Assembly: GCF_021390575.1 (NCBI RefSeq)
Contig: NZ_JAJEJQ010000001.1
Location: forward strand, 2,394,501-2,458,500
Length of the DNA stretch: 64,000 nt
Direction: 5' to 3'
DNA from: Paraburkholderia adhaesiva
Lineage (GTDB): Bacteria; Pseudomonadota; Gammaproteobacteria; Burkholderiales; Burkholderiaceae
Shown here: positions 32,194 to 44,390 of the stretch, in pieces
How positions within the stretch are numbered: position 1 is the first letter of the stretch
Layout of the letters: every line of letters starts with the position of its first letter
Made by a program: the position numbers and the translations under genes
Notes under the pieces: generated by a model
The model's database searches: none
Seen by the model: the letters and a program-made list of their open reading frames with translations, nothing else
Told to the model about the DNA's origin: nothing

Positions 32194-33660
32194 ATGCAAT
32201 TCCCGACTGATTCCGGCTTTACCTTCGTTCTCTTTGGCGGCACCGGCGACCTGTCGATGCGCAAGATCCTCCCGGCCCTGTACGAGGCGCACCGTTCGGG
32301 CATGCTCGCTGAGGCGGGCAAGATCGTGGGCGTCGCACGCCAGGAAGAGAACCGCGCGCAGTACATCGAGTGGGTCGACACGCACGTGAAGCCCTACGCC
32401 GCGAAAAACGGCCTCGACGAGGCCGCGTGGACCAGCTTTCTCGCGCGCATCGACTACGTGAAGCTCGACCTTTCGCGCGCCGAAGACTTCGCGACGCTGC
32501 GCGAGGCCATCGCGCCGCTACCTGGCATCCGCGTGTTTTATCTCGCGACGGGCCCGTCGCTCTTCGTGCCGATCTGCCAGGCCCTCGCGTCGGTCGGGTT
32601 GAACAGCAACGCGCGCATCGTGCTGGAAAAGCCGCTCGGCTACGACCTCAAGTCGTCGAATGCGATCAACGATGCCGTCGGCGAGATCTTCGCCGAAGAG
32701 CAGATCTACCGGATCGATCACTACCTCGGCAAGGAGCCGGTGCAAAACCTGCTCGCGCTGCGCTTCGGCAACGCGCTCTTCGAGCCGCTGTGGCGCCGCG
32801 AATGGGTGGAGAGCATCCAGATCACGATCGCGGAAGAACTTGGCGTCGAGGCGCGCGGAAACTTTTACGACAACACCGGCGCGCTGCGCGACATGGTGCA
32901 GAACCACCTGTTGCAGCTCTTGTCGATCGTGGCGATGGAGCCGCCGCACTCGATGGATTCCGACTCGGTGCGCGACGAGAAGCTGCGCGTGCTGCGGGCG
33001 CTCAAACCCATTGACGCCGACGACATCAACAAGGTCGCCGTGCGCGGCCAGTATCAAGCAGGCGTGAGCGGCGGCCAGCCCGTGCCGGCCTATGCGACCG
33101 AGCCGGGCGTGAAGCCGGACAGCCGCACCGAAACGTTCGTCGCGCTCAAGGTGGAAATCGAGAACTGGCGCTGGGCCGGCGTGCCGTTTTTCCTTCGCAC
33201 TGGCAAGCGACTCGCGGACCGCGTCGCGGAAATCGTGGTGAACTTCCGCCCGGTACCGCACTCGGCGCTCGGCCCGAGCGCGCTGCGTGCCGGTTCGAAC
33301 CGCCTCGTGATCCGCCTGCAGCCGAACGAAACCATTCGCCTGTATTGCCTCGCGAAACAGCCCGGCGAGGGGATGAACCTCGCAAGCGTGTACCTCGACC
33401 TTGCGTTCGATCGATTCTTCCGCGAAGGTCAGATGGAGGCGTATCAGCGCTTGCTGCTCGACGTGATCCATGGGAGGCTCGCGCTTTTCGTGCGCCGCGA
33501 CGAACAGGAAGCGGCCTGGAAGTGGGTCGAGCCGATCCTTAACGAGTGGGCAACGGCGCCCCGTCAGCCGAAGCCCTACACGGCAGGCTCGTGGGGACCG
33601 GCCGCGTCGAGCGCCATGCTCGCGCAGCACGGGACCTGCTGGCTCGAAGAAGAAAACTGA
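32194..33660 (+). CDS. zwf: Glucose-6-phosphate 1-dehydrogenase
   Basis: Makes 6-phosphogluconolactone and NADPH. The 488-aa protein has the nucleotide motif GGTGDLSMRK (15-24), EKPLGYDL (145-152) and the catalytic RIDHYLGKE (173-181) with its His, followed by FEPLWRREWVESIQITIAE. The C-terminal segment FFLRTGKRLADRVAEIVVNF is also canonical. The start ATG at 32194 has GGAG 5-8 bases upstream. It is first in the zwf-pgl-glk/hexR operon. Confidence 0.97.
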   Translation: MQFPTDSGFTFVLFGGTGDLSMRKILPALYEAHRSGMLAEAGKIVGVARQEENRAQYIEWVDTHVKPYAAKNGLDEAAWTSFLARIDYVKLDLSRAEDFATLREAIAPLPGIRVFYLATGPSLFVPICQALASVGLNSNARIVLEKPLGYDLKSSNAINDAVGEIFAEEQIYRIDHYLGKEPVQNLLALRFGNALFEPLWRREWVESIQITIAEELGVEARGNFYDNTGALRDMVQNHLLQLLSIVAMEPPHSMDSDSVRDEKLRVLRALKPIDADDINKVAVRGQYQAGVSGGQPVPAYATEPGVKPDSRTETFVALKVEIENWRWAGVPFFLRTGKRLADRVAEIVVNFRPVPHSALGPSALRAGSNRLVIRLQPNETIRLYCLAKQPGEGMNLASVYLDLAFDRFFREGQMEAYQRLLLDVIHGRLALFVRRDEQEAAWKWVEPILNEWATAPRQPKPYTAGSWGPAASSAMLAQHGTCWLEEEN

Positions 33661-33758
33661 CACATGATGGCCATGCCGGCGGTCACGCGAAGTGCAGCCG
33701 CCGGGACCTGAAAGACGAAACGCAGTAGAGACGTACAAGAAAGCAGCATGGAGGAGAA

Positions 33759-34460
33759 GTGATCGAGCTTCATGTATTCGACGACCCGCGCGTACAATGC
33801 GACGCGCTGGCGCGAGCCGTGGGCGATGCATTACGTGCGTCGCTCATCGCTCAACAGGCGGCGCCCGGCGCCAGCGCGCATCGTGCGACGCTTGCCGTTT
33901 CGGGTGGCACGAGCCCGCGACCCTTCCTCGAAGCCCTGTCCACGCACCGCTTCGACTGGTCCCGAATCGACGTCACGCTGGTGGACGATCGCTGGGTGCC
34001 GGAAGCCGACCCGGCCAGCAACGCGAGCCTCGTGCGCGAAACGCTGCTGAAAAACGAGGCCGCGAACGTGCGTTTCCTGCCGCTCGTGGATGTATCGACG
34101 ACGCTCGACGCCCACGTCGCCGCGCTCAACGCCGACCCGCAACGCCGGTTGCCGAACGTTGCTGTGCTCGGCATGGGCGAGGACGGCCACACGGCGTCGA
34201 TTTTCGCGGACGCGCCCGAGTGGCACGAGGCGATTACGACGGCCCGCCCGTTCGTCGCCGTGCATCCGCAGGCAGCGCCACATGCGCGCGTGTCGTGGTC
34301 GATGCAGGCGCTGCGCCAGGTCGACCGCCTCTTCCTGCTGATCGCGGGAGCGCGCAAGCTCGAAGTCCTGCAACAGGCCGCCGCGGCGGAACAGAACAAC
34401 GCCATCTCGAAGCTGGCGAACGATAAGGGGGTAAGACTCGATGTCTACTGGTGTGCCTAA
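33759..34460 (+). CDS. pgl: 6-phosphogluconolactonase
   Basis: Hydrolyses the zwf product to 6-phosphogluconate. The 233-aa protein has [33 protein letters not shown] and [13 protein letters not shown], the DevB-type motifs. The start is GTG 33759 behind a GGAGGAG ribosome-binding site. The last 20 bases overlap glk/hexR, so translation is probably coupled. The weakly conserved 98-base gap after zwf shows no terminator. Confidence 0.95.
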   Translation: MIELHVFDDPRVQCDALARAVGDALRASLIAQQAAPGASAHRATLAVSGGTSPRPFLEALSTHRFDWSRIDVTLVDDRWVPEADPASNASLVRETLLKNEAANVRFLPLVDVSTTLDAHVAALNADPQRRLPNVAVLGMGEDGHTASIFADAPEWHEAITTARPFVAVHPQAAPHARVSWSMQALRQVDRLFLLIAGARKLEVLQQAAAAEQNNAISKLANDKGVRLDVYWCA

Positions 34461-36357
34461 CAAAGCTGCCCCGTCCGCGGGCCAGCACGCCGACGGACCG
34501 AGGCTGCTCGCCGATATCGGCGGAACCAACGCGCGCTTCGCGCTCGAAACCGGCGCGGGCGAGATCGGCCAGGTCCGCGTGTATCCGTGCGCCGAATATC
34601 CCGGCGTGGCGGAAGTGATCCAGCAGTACCTGAAGGACACGAAGACTGCACGCGTGAACCACGCGGCGATTGCGATCGCGAATCCGGTCGACGGCGACCA
34701 GGTGCGCATGACCAATCACGACTGGACGTTCTCGATCGAGGCGACGCGCCGCGCGCTCGGCTTCGACACGCTGCTCGTCGTCAACGATTTCACCGCGCTC
34801 GCCATGGCGCTGCCGGGGCTCACCGACGCCCAGCGCACGCAGGTGGGCGGCGGCACGCGTCGCCAGAACAGCGTGATCGGCCTGCTGGGTCCGGGCACCG
34901 GCCTTGGCGTCTCGGGCCTGATTCCCGCCGACGACCGCTGGATCGCACTCGGCAGCGAAGGCGGTCACGCAAGCTTTTCGCCGCAGGACGAGCGCGAAGA
35001 CATCGTGCTGCAGTTCGCGCGCAAGAAGTGGCCGCACGTCTCCTTCGAGCGCGTGTGCGCGGGGCCCGGCGTCGAGCTGATCTATCGCGCGCTCGCCGCG
35101 CGCGACAAGAAGCGCGTGAACCCGAACATCGACCCCGCAGACATCGTGAAGCGCGCCCACGAAGGCGAAGCGCTCGCGCTGGAAACCGTCGAATGCTTCT
35201 GCGGCATTCTCGGCAGCTTCGCTGGCAATATCGCCATGACGCTCGGCTCGCTCGGCGGCATCTATATCGGCGGCGGTGTCGTGCCGCGTCTCGGCGAACT
35301 GTTCGCGCGTTCGTCGTTCCGCCAGCGCTTCGAAGCCAAGGGCCGCTTCGACGCGTACCTCGCGAACGTCCCGACCTACGTCATCACCGCCGAATATCCG
35401 GCGTTCCTCGGCGTGTCGGCGATTCTCGCGGAGCAGTTGTCGAACCGCGCGGGCGGCAGTTCGTCGGCCGTGTTCGAACGCATCCGCCAGATGCGCGACG
35501 CACTCACGCCCGCCGAGCGCCGCGTGGCCGACCTCGCGCTGAACCATCCGCGCTCGATCATCAACGATCCGATCGTCGACATCGCGCGCAAGGCCGACGT
35601 GAGCCAGCCCACCGTGATCCGCTTCTGCCGCTCGCTCGGCTGCCAGGGGCTCTCCGACTTCAAGCTCAAGCTCGCCACGGGTCTCACGGGCACGGTCCCC
35701 GTGAGCCACAGCCAGGTGCATCTGGGCGACACCGCGACCGACTTCGGCGCGAAGGTGCTCGACAACACGGTTTCCGCGATCATCCAGCTGCGCGAGCACC
35801 TGAACTTCGAGCGCGTCGAGGAGGCCATCACGCTGCTCAACGGCGCACGCCGCATCGAGTTCTACGGGCTCGGCAACTCGCACATCGTCGCGCAGGACGC
35901 GCACTACAAGTTCTTCCGCTTCGGTATCCCGACCATCGCGTACGGCGATCTGTACATGCAGGCGGCGTCGGCGGCACTGCTTGGCAAGGGCGACGTGATC
36001 GTGGCCGTGTCGAAATCGGGCCGCGCGCCCGAGTTGCTGCGCGTGCTCGACGTCGCCATGCAGTCCGGCGCGAAGGTGATCGCGATAACGTCGAGCAACA
36101 CGCCGCTCGCGAAACGCGCGACCGTCGCGCTCGAAACCGATCACATCGAGATACGCGAGTCGCAGCTCTCGATGATCTCGCGCATCCTGCATCTGCTGAT
36201 GATCGACATGCTTGCGGTGGGTGTTGCGATCCGCCGTGCGTCGTCGGAAGGCGAACTGCACGATGCCGTGGAGCGCGCGCGCGAGCAAGCCGACGACGAC
36301 GCATCCGCCGTGCTCGACTGGCTGAGCCACGGGGCGTCTTCGACAACTCGCGACTGA
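34441..36357 (+). CDS. glk: Bifunctional glucokinase / HexR (RpiR-family) regulator
   Basis: A 638-aa fusion. Residues ~20-335 are a ROK-unrelated Glk-type glucokinase, with [15 protein letters not shown] (phosphate loop), [28 protein letters not shown] and EGGHASFSP. Residues ~345-420 are an RpiR HTH ([23 protein letters not shown]), and ~468-600 a SIS sugar-phosphate domain ([27 protein letters not shown]). The fusion is known in Burkholderia-group genomes. One polypeptide thus phosphorylates glucose and senses downstream hexose phosphates while binding the TGTAGTT palindrome upstream of zwf. Confidence 0.96.
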   Translation: MSTGVPNKAAPSAGQHADGPRLLADIGGTNARFALETGAGEIGQVRVYPCAEYPGVAEVIQQYLKDTKTARVNHAAIAIANPVDGDQVRMTNHDWTFSIEATRRALGFDTLLVVNDFTALAMALPGLTDAQRTQVGGGTRRQNSVIGLLGPGTGLGVSGLIPADDRWIALGSEGGHASFSPQDEREDIVLQFARKKWPHVSFERVCAGPGVELIYRALAARDKKRVNPNIDPADIVKRAHEGEALALETVECFCGILGSFAGNIAMTLGSLGGIYIGGGVVPRLGELFARSSFRQRFEAKGRFDAYLANVPTYVITAEYPAFLGVSAILAEQLSNRAGGSSSAVFERIRQMRDALTPAERRVADLALNHPRSIINDPIVDIARKADVSQPTVIRFCRSLGCQGLSDFKLKLATGLTGTVPVSHSQVHLGDTATDFGAKVLDNTVSAIIQLREHLNFERVEEAITLLNGARRIEFYGLGNSHIVAQDAHYKFFRFGIPTIAYGDLYMQAASAALLGKGDVIVAVSKSGRAPELLRVLDVAMQSGAKVIAITSSNTPLAKRATVALETDHIEIRESQLSMISRILHLLMIDMLAVGVAIRRASSEGELHDAVERAREQADDDASAVLDWLSHGASSTTRD

Positions 36358-36385
36358 TTGCGGCTGCTCGCACTTTGCACGTGCG

Positions 36386-36417
36386 AAAAAATGGGACGCC
36401 GAGGCGTCCCATTTTTC
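36386..36417. terminator. Bidirectional terminator after glk/hexR
   Basis: Stem AAAAATGGGACGCC / GGCGTCCCATTTTT with a tiny loop around GA. It serves the sugar operon and the converging MFS gene. Confidence 0.9.
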
Positions 36418-36438
36418 ATTGCGGCGGCTTTCACACGA

Positions 36439-37674
36439 TCACGTCGAGACAGGCTGCTGCACCTGCCCCGGCACCGGATGGTTGTGCCAGCGCACAACGA
36501 GGATGCGCCCGACGTACGTCAGCACGCCGCATGCACCGATCGTGATGCCCATGCCGAACGGCGAAACACCGGGAAACCGGCCGACCACGGCACTCGCGAA
36601 CGCGCCGAGGCCGAGCTGCGTTGCACCGAACACGGCTGCCGCCGCGCCCGCGTTCTTCGGATAGCGATACATCAGATCGGTCGCGCAGTTCGCGCTGAGC
36701 ACGCCCACCACGCCCACGACAAAGAAAAGGCCGAACACGATCGACCACAGCCCGCCCCAGCCCGTCAGGCACATCAGCGCGACGAAGAGCGACGCGACAC
36801 AACTCACCGTCGACGCCATCGACACCATGCGCAGCGCGCCGAACCGTCCGACGAATCGCGTGTTGAGGAGGTTGCCGAGCATGATGCCGATGATGTTCAT
36901 GCCGAAGAAAAGCCCATAGTGCTGCGGCGAGACGTGGAAGTACTCGATGTAGACGAATGGCGTGGCGGAGATGTACGTGAACATCGCGGCGAACGCCATG
37001 CCGCCGCAGAGCATGTGCCCCCACACGAGCGGATCGCGCAGCAGACGCCCATAGGCCCCGAACGACCGGAGCACAGCCGAGCTTTCGCGCTTCTCGCGCG
37101 GCCAGGTCTCGGGCACGCCAAGGTATGCCGCGACGGCGCACACGAGCCCGAACAGCGTGAGCGCGACGAACACGACGCGCCAGCCGCCGAGCAGCAACAA
37201 CTGTCCGCCGATCAGCGGCGCGAGCAGCGGTCCGATTGCCGTGACGATGGCAACCATCGAGAGGACTTTGGCGGCATCGGACGGCTCGTGGGCATCACGG
37301 GCGATGGCACGCGAAAGCACCGATGCCGCGCCTGCACCGAGCGCCTGGAGGAAGCGCACGATGATGAGTTCGTGGATCGAGAACGACAGCCAGCACGCGA
37401 CGCTCGCCACGGTGAAGAGCGCAATGCCGCCGAGCAGGACGGGACGGCGGCCATAGGCGTCGGATACCGGACCGTAAAGCAACATGCCGATCGAGAAGCC
37501 GGCCATGAAACTCGTGAGCGTTGCAGCCGCCGCAGCCGTCGGCACATCGAACGCCCGCGCGATGCTGGGCAGGCTCGGCAGGTACATGTCCGTCGCGAGC
37601 GGGCCGCAGGCCGCGAGTGCGCCGAGCAGCAGGATCAACCGGATATCGGGCCGGCGGCGTGACGAATGAGGCAT
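36439..37674 (-). CDS. Bcr/CflA-type MFS multidrug efflux transporter
   Basis: 411 aa with 12 hydrophobic segments. The Bcr/CflA signature is at the N-terminus: LGALAACGPLATDMYLPSLPSIA. The MFS motif A version GPVSDAYGRRPVLLGG lies near residue 70, with RFLQALGAGAASVLSRAIARD after it. It probably exports bicyclomycin-like or other drugs by proton antiport, although the substrate is not inferable. It is a single gene transcribed towards the sugar operon. Confidence 0.9.
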   Translation of the reverse strand: MPHSSRRRPDIRLILLLGALAACGPLATDMYLPSLPSIARAFDVPTAAAAATLTSFMAGFSIGMLLYGPVSDAYGRRPVLLGGIALFTVASVACWLSFSIHELIIVRFLQALGAGAASVLSRAIARDAHEPSDAAKVLSMVAIVTAIGPLLAPLIGGQLLLLGGWRVVFVALTLFGLVCAVAAYLGVPETWPREKRESSAVLRSFGAYGRLLRDPLVWGHMLCGGMAFAAMFTYISATPFVYIEYFHVSPQHYGLFFGMNIIGIMLGNLLNTRFVGRFGALRMVSMASTVSCVASLFVALMCLTGWGGLWSIVFGLFFVVGVVGVLSANCATDLMYRYPKNAGAAAAVFGATQLGLGAFASAVVGRFPGVSPFGMGITIGACGVLTYVGRILVVRWHNHPVPGQVQQPVST

Positions 37675-38140
37675 GGGAGCGAGAGGAAACGGGCCGTGTG
37701 CGGTACGCCGCGGCCGCAGGTGTTATGGGCCGCTTCGCGCGTAACGCGAGGCGGCGTCAGAGCATGCAATTGTACCCGACGCTTTGAAGCGTCTTGCGCG
37801 GAAATCAGGCTGCTGCCGCCCTTCCCCGCGGCCGGAGCGGCTTCGGGTTTTGCCCGGCGTTGCCTTGCAGTTTCAGACCTTAGCGGGCTCGCGGCGCGCC
37901 TCGCGGGCGCATTTCCGCCGATCCGGCGCATCAGGACCGGAACCCGCCAGGCGACAAAGCGGTATGAGGCCCGCCAGCCATGGCGTGTGCGCATGCGGCG
38001 CGGAGCGACGTTGCGCCTCCGCCCGTTGCCTTCGACTCCGGTACAATTTCGGGAGAATGTCCCATCGCCGCGCGAGACCTTCGCGGCATATCGGCCACAC
38101 TGGCCACCCCGGCCACGCCACTCACGCAGATCCAGCACTC
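37675..38140. other. Divergent promoter region MFS / hemL
   Basis: A 466-base gap between divergent genes. The hemL frame is open through much of it, but arginine-rich translation and lack of conservation argue against coding. No regulatory site was recognised. Confidence 0.35.
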
Positions 38141-39430
38141 ATGTCCAACACCCAGTCCAGGAACGAAGTCCTCTTCGAACGCGCCCACCGCACCATTCCG
38201 GGCGGCGTCAATTCGCCCGTGCGCGCCTTCCGCTCGGTCGGCGGCACCCCGCGCTTCATCGAGCGCGCTGCCGGGCCGTACTTCTGGGACGCCGACGGCA
38301 AGCGTTACATCGACTACATCGGCTCGTGGGGCCCGATGATCGTCGGCCACGTCCACCCGGAGGTGCTCAAGGCCGTCGAACAGGTGCTCGCGAAAGGCTT
38401 CTCGTTCGGCGCGCCGACGGAGTCCGAGATCGAGATCGCCGAGGCAATCTGCAAGATCGTGCCGTCGATGGAACAGGTACGCATGGTGTCGAGCGGCACC
38501 GAAGCGACCATGAGCGCACTGCGTCTCGCGCGCGGCTTCACGAAGCGCGATCGCATCGTGAAGTTCGAGGGCTGCTACCACGGCCACGCCGACAGCCTGC
38601 TCGTGAAGGCCGGCTCGGGTCTGCTCACGTTCGGCAACCCGACTTCGGCGGGCGTGCCGGTCGATATCGCGAAGCACACCACCGTGCTCGAGTACAACAA
38701 CGTCACGGCGCTCGAAGAGGCGTTCAAGGCGTTCGGCGACGAAATCGCTGCGGTGATTATCGAGCCCGTCGCGGGCAACATGAACCTCGTGAAGGGCTCG
38801 CCGGAGTTCATCCGCGCGTTGCGTAGCCTGTGCACGAAGCACGGCGCCGTGCTGATCTTCGACGAAGTGATGTGCGGCTTCCGCGTGGGCCTGCACGGCG
38901 CCCAGGCGCTCTACGGCGTCGAGGCCGACATGGTGTGCCTCGGCAAGGTCATCGGCGGCGGCATGCCCGCGGCGGCGTTCGGCGGCCGGCGCGAGATCAT
39001 GGACCATCTCGCGCCCAACGGCACCGTGTATCAGGCGGGCACGCTCTCGGGCAATCCGGTGGCGGTTGCAGCCGGTCTGAAGACACTCGAACTGATCCAG
39101 GCGCCCGGTTTCTACGATCGCCTCTCGGCACAAACCGCGCGTCTCGCACACGGTCTGACCGAGGCGGCGCGCGAAGCGAAGGTGCCGTTCGTCGCGGATT
39201 CGGTCGGCGGCATGTTCGGCCTCTACTTCGCCGACAAGGTCCCGGCGAGCTTCGCGGAAGTCACGAAGAGCGACATCGCACGCTTTAACCGCTTCTTCCA
39301 TCAGATGCTGGACGAGGGCGTGTACTTCGCGCCGTCGGCTTACGAGGCGGGCTTCGTGTCGAGTACGCACGACGACGCGATCGTCGACGAAACGATCGCT
39401 GCCGCGCGGCGCGCGTTCGCGTCGGCATAA
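38141..39430 (+). CDS. hemL: Glutamate-1-semialdehyde 2,1-aminomutase
   Basis: PLP enzyme that makes 5-aminolevulinate for haem, 429 aa. The start [30 protein letters not shown] is canonical. Motifs are [45 protein letters not shown] and the Schiff-base lysine in [16 protein letters not shown]. The ORF is open about 120 codons upstream, but the family N-terminus fixes the start at 38141. Confidence 0.97.
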   Translation: MSNTQSRNEVLFERAHRTIPGGVNSPVRAFRSVGGTPRFIERAAGPYFWDADGKRYIDYIGSWGPMIVGHVHPEVLKAVEQVLAKGFSFGAPTESEIEIAEAICKIVPSMEQVRMVSSGTEATMSALRLARGFTKRDRIVKFEGCYHGHADSLLVKAGSGLLTFGNPTSAGVPVDIAKHTTVLEYNNVTALEEAFKAFGDEIAAVIIEPVAGNMNLVKGSPEFIRALRSLCTKHGAVLIFDEVMCGFRVGLHGAQALYGVEADMVCLGKVIGGGMPAAAFGGRREIMDHLAPNGTVYQAGTLSGNPVAVAAGLKTLELIQAPGFYDRLSAQTARLAHGLTEAAREAKVPFVADSVGGMFGLYFADKVPASFAEVTKSDIARFNRFFHQMLDEGVYFAPSAYEAGFVSSTHDDAIVDETIAAARRAFASA

Positions 39431-39519
39431 CGCACGCGATACACGCCACACACGCCACGAGAGAGCGCCGGGTGGCTCACCCGGCTCACCCGACCCGCCG
39501 CCGCGGAGAAAGCACGACG

Positions 39520-40647
39520 ATGTTCTCGCAAACCGATTTCGTCCACATGGAACGCGCGCTCGCCCTCGCGGCGCGCGGCCTTTACACGACCGATCCGAAT
39601 CCGCGCGTCGGTTGCGTGCTGGTGAAGGACGGCGTCGTAATCGGCGAAGGCTTCACGCAACCGGCAGGCCAGGACCATGCCGAAATTCAGGCGATGAAGG
39701 ATGCCCGCGCGCGCGGGCACGAACTGCGAGGCGCCACGGCGTACGTGACGCTCGAACCATGCAGCCACTTCGGCCGTACGCCGCCCTGCGCCAACGCGCT
39801 GATCGAGGCGAAAGTCGCGCGCGTGATCGCTGCCATGGAAGACCCGAATCCGCTCGTTTCGGGGCGCGGCCTCTCGATGCTGCGCGACGCGGGCATCGAC
39901 GTGCGCTGCGGGCTGCTTGCCAACGAAGCGCGCGAGATGAACATCGGCTTCGTCTCGCGCATGACGAGGAAGCGCCCGTGGGTGCGCATGAAGATCGCGG
40001 CGTCGCTCGATGGGCGCACCGGTCTGCCCTCGGGTGAGAGCCAGTGGATCACGGGCGAGGCGGCGCGTGCCGACGGCCACGCGTGGCGCGCACGCGCCTC
40101 GGCGATTCTCACCGGCATCGGCACCGTGAAGGAAGACGATCCGCGCATGACCGTGCGTGCAGTCGACACGCCGCGCCAGCCGAAGCGCGTACTCATCGAC
40201 AGCCGACTCGAAGCAGCGCCCGAAGCGCAGATTTTTGTGGGCGCACCGACGCTCGTGTTCTGCGCCTCGCTCGACGAACGCAACGCCGAGCGCGCAGAGA
40301 TTTTGCGCGCGCACGGGGCTGAACTGGTGGCGCTCGGCAACGGGCACGGCAAGGTCGATCTGCCCGCGATGCTCACCGAGCTGGCCGCGCGCGGCGTGAA
40401 CGAGCTTCACGTCGAAGCGGGCAACAAGCTCAACGGCTCGCTGCTGCGCGAAGGTTGCGTAGATGAACTCCTGCTCTATGTCGCGCCGTCGCTGCTCGGC
40501 AGCGACGCGCTCAGCATGATCGACATCGCAGCCCCGGCAAAGCTCGACGAGCGCAAGCAACTCACCTTCCATTCAGTCGAGCGCATCGGCGACGACCTGC
40601 GCATCCTCGCGCGGCTCGTGCGTGCCGAAGACCTGCAGGCGCAGTGA
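39520..40647 (+). CDS. ribD: Bifunctional diaminohydroxyphosphoribosylaminopyrimidine deaminase / reductase
   Basis: Two successive steps of riboflavin synthesis in one 375-aa protein. The N-terminal deaminase has the zinc motif HAEIQAM and PCSHFGRTPPCANALI. The C-terminal reductase has RPWVRMKIAASLDGRTG and GVNELHVEAGNKLNGSLL. The ATG at 39520 (MFSQTDFVHMERALALA) follows a GGAGA ribosome-binding site. No FMN riboswitch is present in the 89-base gap after hemL. Confidence 0.96.
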   Translation: MFSQTDFVHMERALALAARGLYTTDPNPRVGCVLVKDGVVIGEGFTQPAGQDHAEIQAMKDARARGHELRGATAYVTLEPCSHFGRTPPCANALIEAKVARVIAAMEDPNPLVSGRGLSMLRDAGIDVRCGLLANEAREMNIGFVSRMTRKRPWVRMKIAASLDGRTGLPSGESQWITGEAARADGHAWRARASAILTGIGTVKEDDPRMTVRAVDTPRQPKRVLIDSRLEAAPEAQIFVGAPTLVFCASLDERNAERAEILRAHGAELVALGNGHGKVDLPAMLTELAARGVNELHVEAGNKLNGSLLREGCVDELLLYVAPSLLGSDALSMIDIAAPAKLDERKQLTFHSVERIGDDLRILARLVRAEDLQAQ

Positions 40648-40682
40648 GCCTCGCTAACGAAACGAACACAAGGAACAGCACG

Positions 40683-41318
40683 ATGTTTACCGGAATCGTC
40701 GCGGCAGTGGGCCGCATTGAATCGATCAAGCCGCTCGGCGCAGGCGCCGACGCGGGCGTGCGTCTCTCCGTCAACGCCGGCGGGCTCGGTCTCGACGACG
40801 TGCAGGTCGGCGACAGCATCGCCATCCAGGGCGCGTGCATGACCGTGATCGAAAAATCGGCGACGGGTTTCGACGTCGACGTATCGCGTGAAAGCCTGAA
40901 TCGCACCGTGGGGCTCGCCGCAACGGGCGAAGTGAACCTCGAAAAGGCGCTGCGCGCGAACGACCGGCTCGGCGGACACATCGTGTCGGGGCATGTGGAC
41001 GGTCTCGGCACCGTCACGCGCTTTGCGCCGGTGGGCGAATCGCATGAACTGCGCATCCTCGCGCCCGCCGAGATTGGCCGTTATTTCGCGTATAAAGGCT
41101 CGGCGACGGTGAACGGCGTCAGCCTCACCGTGAACTCGGTCGAAGACCGCGCCGACGGCTGCGAATTCTCGATCAACCTGATTCCGCACACCGTCGAAGT
41201 TACGACGCTCAAGCATCTGCAGGCCGGCTCGCTCGTGAATCTGGAGATCGATCTGATTGCGCGGTACGTCGAAAGGATGCTCGGGGCGTCCACAGACGCC
41301 TCTAATTCGTTGAAATAA
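40683..41318 (+). CDS. ribE: Riboflavin synthase, alpha chain; island attachment site at its 3' end
   Basis: Dismutates two lumazines into riboflavin. The 211-aa protein begins with the invariant MFTGIVAAVGRI and carries two lumazine-binding repeats, with the second-repeat marker GGHIVSGHVDG near residue 98 and NGVSLTVN. The C-terminus reads LIARYVERMLGASTDASNSLK. The last ~60 bases recur in altered form at 57.95 and 60.31 kb, so a mobile island appears to have integrated here and rebuilt the 3' end of the gene without destroying it. ribBA and ribH, often downstream, are not in the window. Confidence 0.96.
   Translation: MFTGIVAAVGRIESIKPLGAGADAGVRLSVNAGGLGLDDVQVGDSIAIQGACMTVIEKSATGFDVDVSRESLNRTVGLAATGEVNLEKALRANDRLGGHIVSGHVDGLGTVTRFAPVGESHELRILAPAEIGRYFAYKGSATVNGVSLTVNSVEDRADGCEFSINLIPHTVEVTTLKHLQAGSLVNLEIDLIARYVERMLGASTDASNSLK
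41257..41282 (+). other. Attachment-site copy A (inside ribE 3' end)
   Basis: 26-base core beginning TTGCGCGG and ending GGATGCTC. It encodes part of ARYVERML. It matches copy B (57948-57973) and copy C (60313-60338) with a few substitutions, in the same orientation. Confidence 0.7.
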
Positions 41319-41810
41319 CAGCGTTTTTACGACATCCACTGTCTATTGTCGCCTAGTGGAATCCAGCTACATCCACAATATGTGACGGTATTTCTGACGG
41401 TATACGGCCGTTTTTTGCGATTCGTATACCGTCACGATCCTGGAACTTGGCTGTTCCGTGCTCCTGCAACTGGCGGTCTGCCGCGCCAGTGTTGGCGTTA
41501 CGCCGGATCAACCCGGAAGACTCACTGCGGGTATTTTTCAGCTTGGCGCGGGTTTTCCAGCGGGATCGTTGGGAATTAAGGATATGTGCATCGCGGTTGA
41601 TGCACGCACTCCTCGTTGCGTTGCATCAACGCGCTGAAGCCGCACATCAACTCGGACATCCGTTCATTTTGATAACAGTTTCTCAGCAGCTACCCGACAT
41701 CCAGCGACGCTGAACATACAACGGATCAATGACTTAGTCTCCGACGGATTCGGTGTTGCCCGCGCCCCTCTTCGGCAGGGGCAGGTTGGTAACGACGAAT
41801 AGGTTGAGGA
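41319..41810. other. Left island end without a recognised gene
   Basis: A 492-base stretch between ribE and the first IS. It contains the arm repeats, and a short hairpin (GCCCCT/AGGGGC) near 41765-41782. An integrase gene would be expected here in an island of this design, but none is readable. Confidence 0.5.
41384..41434. repeat. Arm-type repeats at the left island end
   Basis: Two tandem GACGGTAT units (GACGGTATTTCT then GACGGTATAC) are followed, 18 bases later, by the inverted GTATACCGTCA. The tandem pair recurs base for base at 57866-57887. The pattern resembles integrase arm-binding repeats at phage-like island ends. Confidence 0.65.
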
Positions 41811-41874
41811 TGTAGTGGTCTAATGAATCCGGACACTGATTTAGGCGAGAATGGTCGCCATGAAGAGGTGTCTG

Positions 41875-43485
<1,611 letters not shown>

Positions 43486-43535
43486 CTTTTGACTCGTCTT
43501 TGCGATATTGACCTGCCTGATTTCTTCGGACCGGT

Positions 43536-44390
43536 TCAATCTTGGAGAACGGCCTCGGTTGCTTCAGTTGAACAATACCGCTGCTTAAACTCGTTGGGCG
43601 TCAGGTAGTCCAGCGCCGAATGCGGCCGAATCGCATTGTAATGACGCCGCCACTGCTCAATCACGACTTTGGCTTCGACCCGTGAGCGGAACCATTCCAG
43701 GCTCAGACATTCGTCACGGAACTTGCCGTTGAAGCTCTCGTCTGCACCGTTCTGCCACGGCTTGCCGGGATCACTGAGCGCCATGTCCATTCCGTTCTGT
43801 GCGGCCCACTTCAAGATGGCGCGGGACACAAACTCTGGGCCGTTGTCCGAGCGCAGGTAACGCGGTGTGCCATGCAGGCTGATCAATTGCGACAGCACTT
43901 CGATTACCCGCCCTGAGCGAATCGACCCGGCAACATCGATGGTCAGACATTCGCGCGTGTATTCATCGATCACCGTCAGGCACTTCAACTGCTGACCGTT
44001 GGCGCATCCATCGAACACAAAGTCGTAAGCCCAGACGTGTCGTGCTGCCGTGGCTGGTGTCGGCCAGGGACGACGAACCGACACACGCCGACGCGGACGC
44101 TTGCGTGGCACCTGCAATCCGGCGAGCCGCCACAGTCGCCATGCTCGGTCGGCGCTCATCGGGTAGCCCTGCCGTTCCAGAAAAATCTGGATGCGACGGT
44201 AGCCGTAGCGCGGGTATTGCGCCGATAGCACGCACATGGCCGCCGTCACGGGCGCATCCCGCTCAGCCAGCTTCGACTGGTAATGCAGCGCTGATCTTGC
44301 CACCAGCATCAGCGCGCACGCTCGTCGCTCCGACAGGCCCCGTGCCCTCGCATAGGCAACCTGCTGGCGTCGTGCGCACGCGCTCACCAC
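43536..44390 (-). CDS. IS407-like transposase OrfB, DDE integrase
   Basis: 284 aa. The HTH_21 part includes ERRACALMLVARSALHYQS, and the rve core has WAYDFVFDGC (D), LRSDNGPEFVSR (D) and QNGADESFNGKFRDECL (E). Its first codon is the GTG directly after the orfA slippery heptamer, so it is most likely made as an OrfAB fusion. Confidence 0.92.
   Translation of the reverse strand: MVSACARRQQVAYARARGLSERRACALMLVARSALHYQSKLAERDAPVTAAMCVLSAQYPRYGYRRIQIFLERQGYPMSADRAWRLWRLAGLQVPRKRPRRRVSVRRPWPTPATAARHVWAYDFVFDGCANGQQLKCLTVIDEYTRECLTIDVAGSIRSGRVIEVLSQLISLHGTPRYLRSDNGPEFVSRAILKWAAQNGMDMALSDPGKPWQNGADESFNGKFRDECLSLEWFRSRVEAKVVIEQWRRHYNAIRPHSALDYLTPNEFKQRYCSTEATEAVLQD

Noticed and set aside
39431..39519. 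FMN riboswitch before ribD
   Set aside because: The gap is only 89 bases and lacks the conserved AGGGGCAG-type and other RFN segments.
41446..41713. Possible integrase remnant right of ribE
   Set aside because: Short stretches such as TWLFRAPATGG and CWRYAG recall P4-type integrase N-termini, but the matches are scattered over frames and too short to call.
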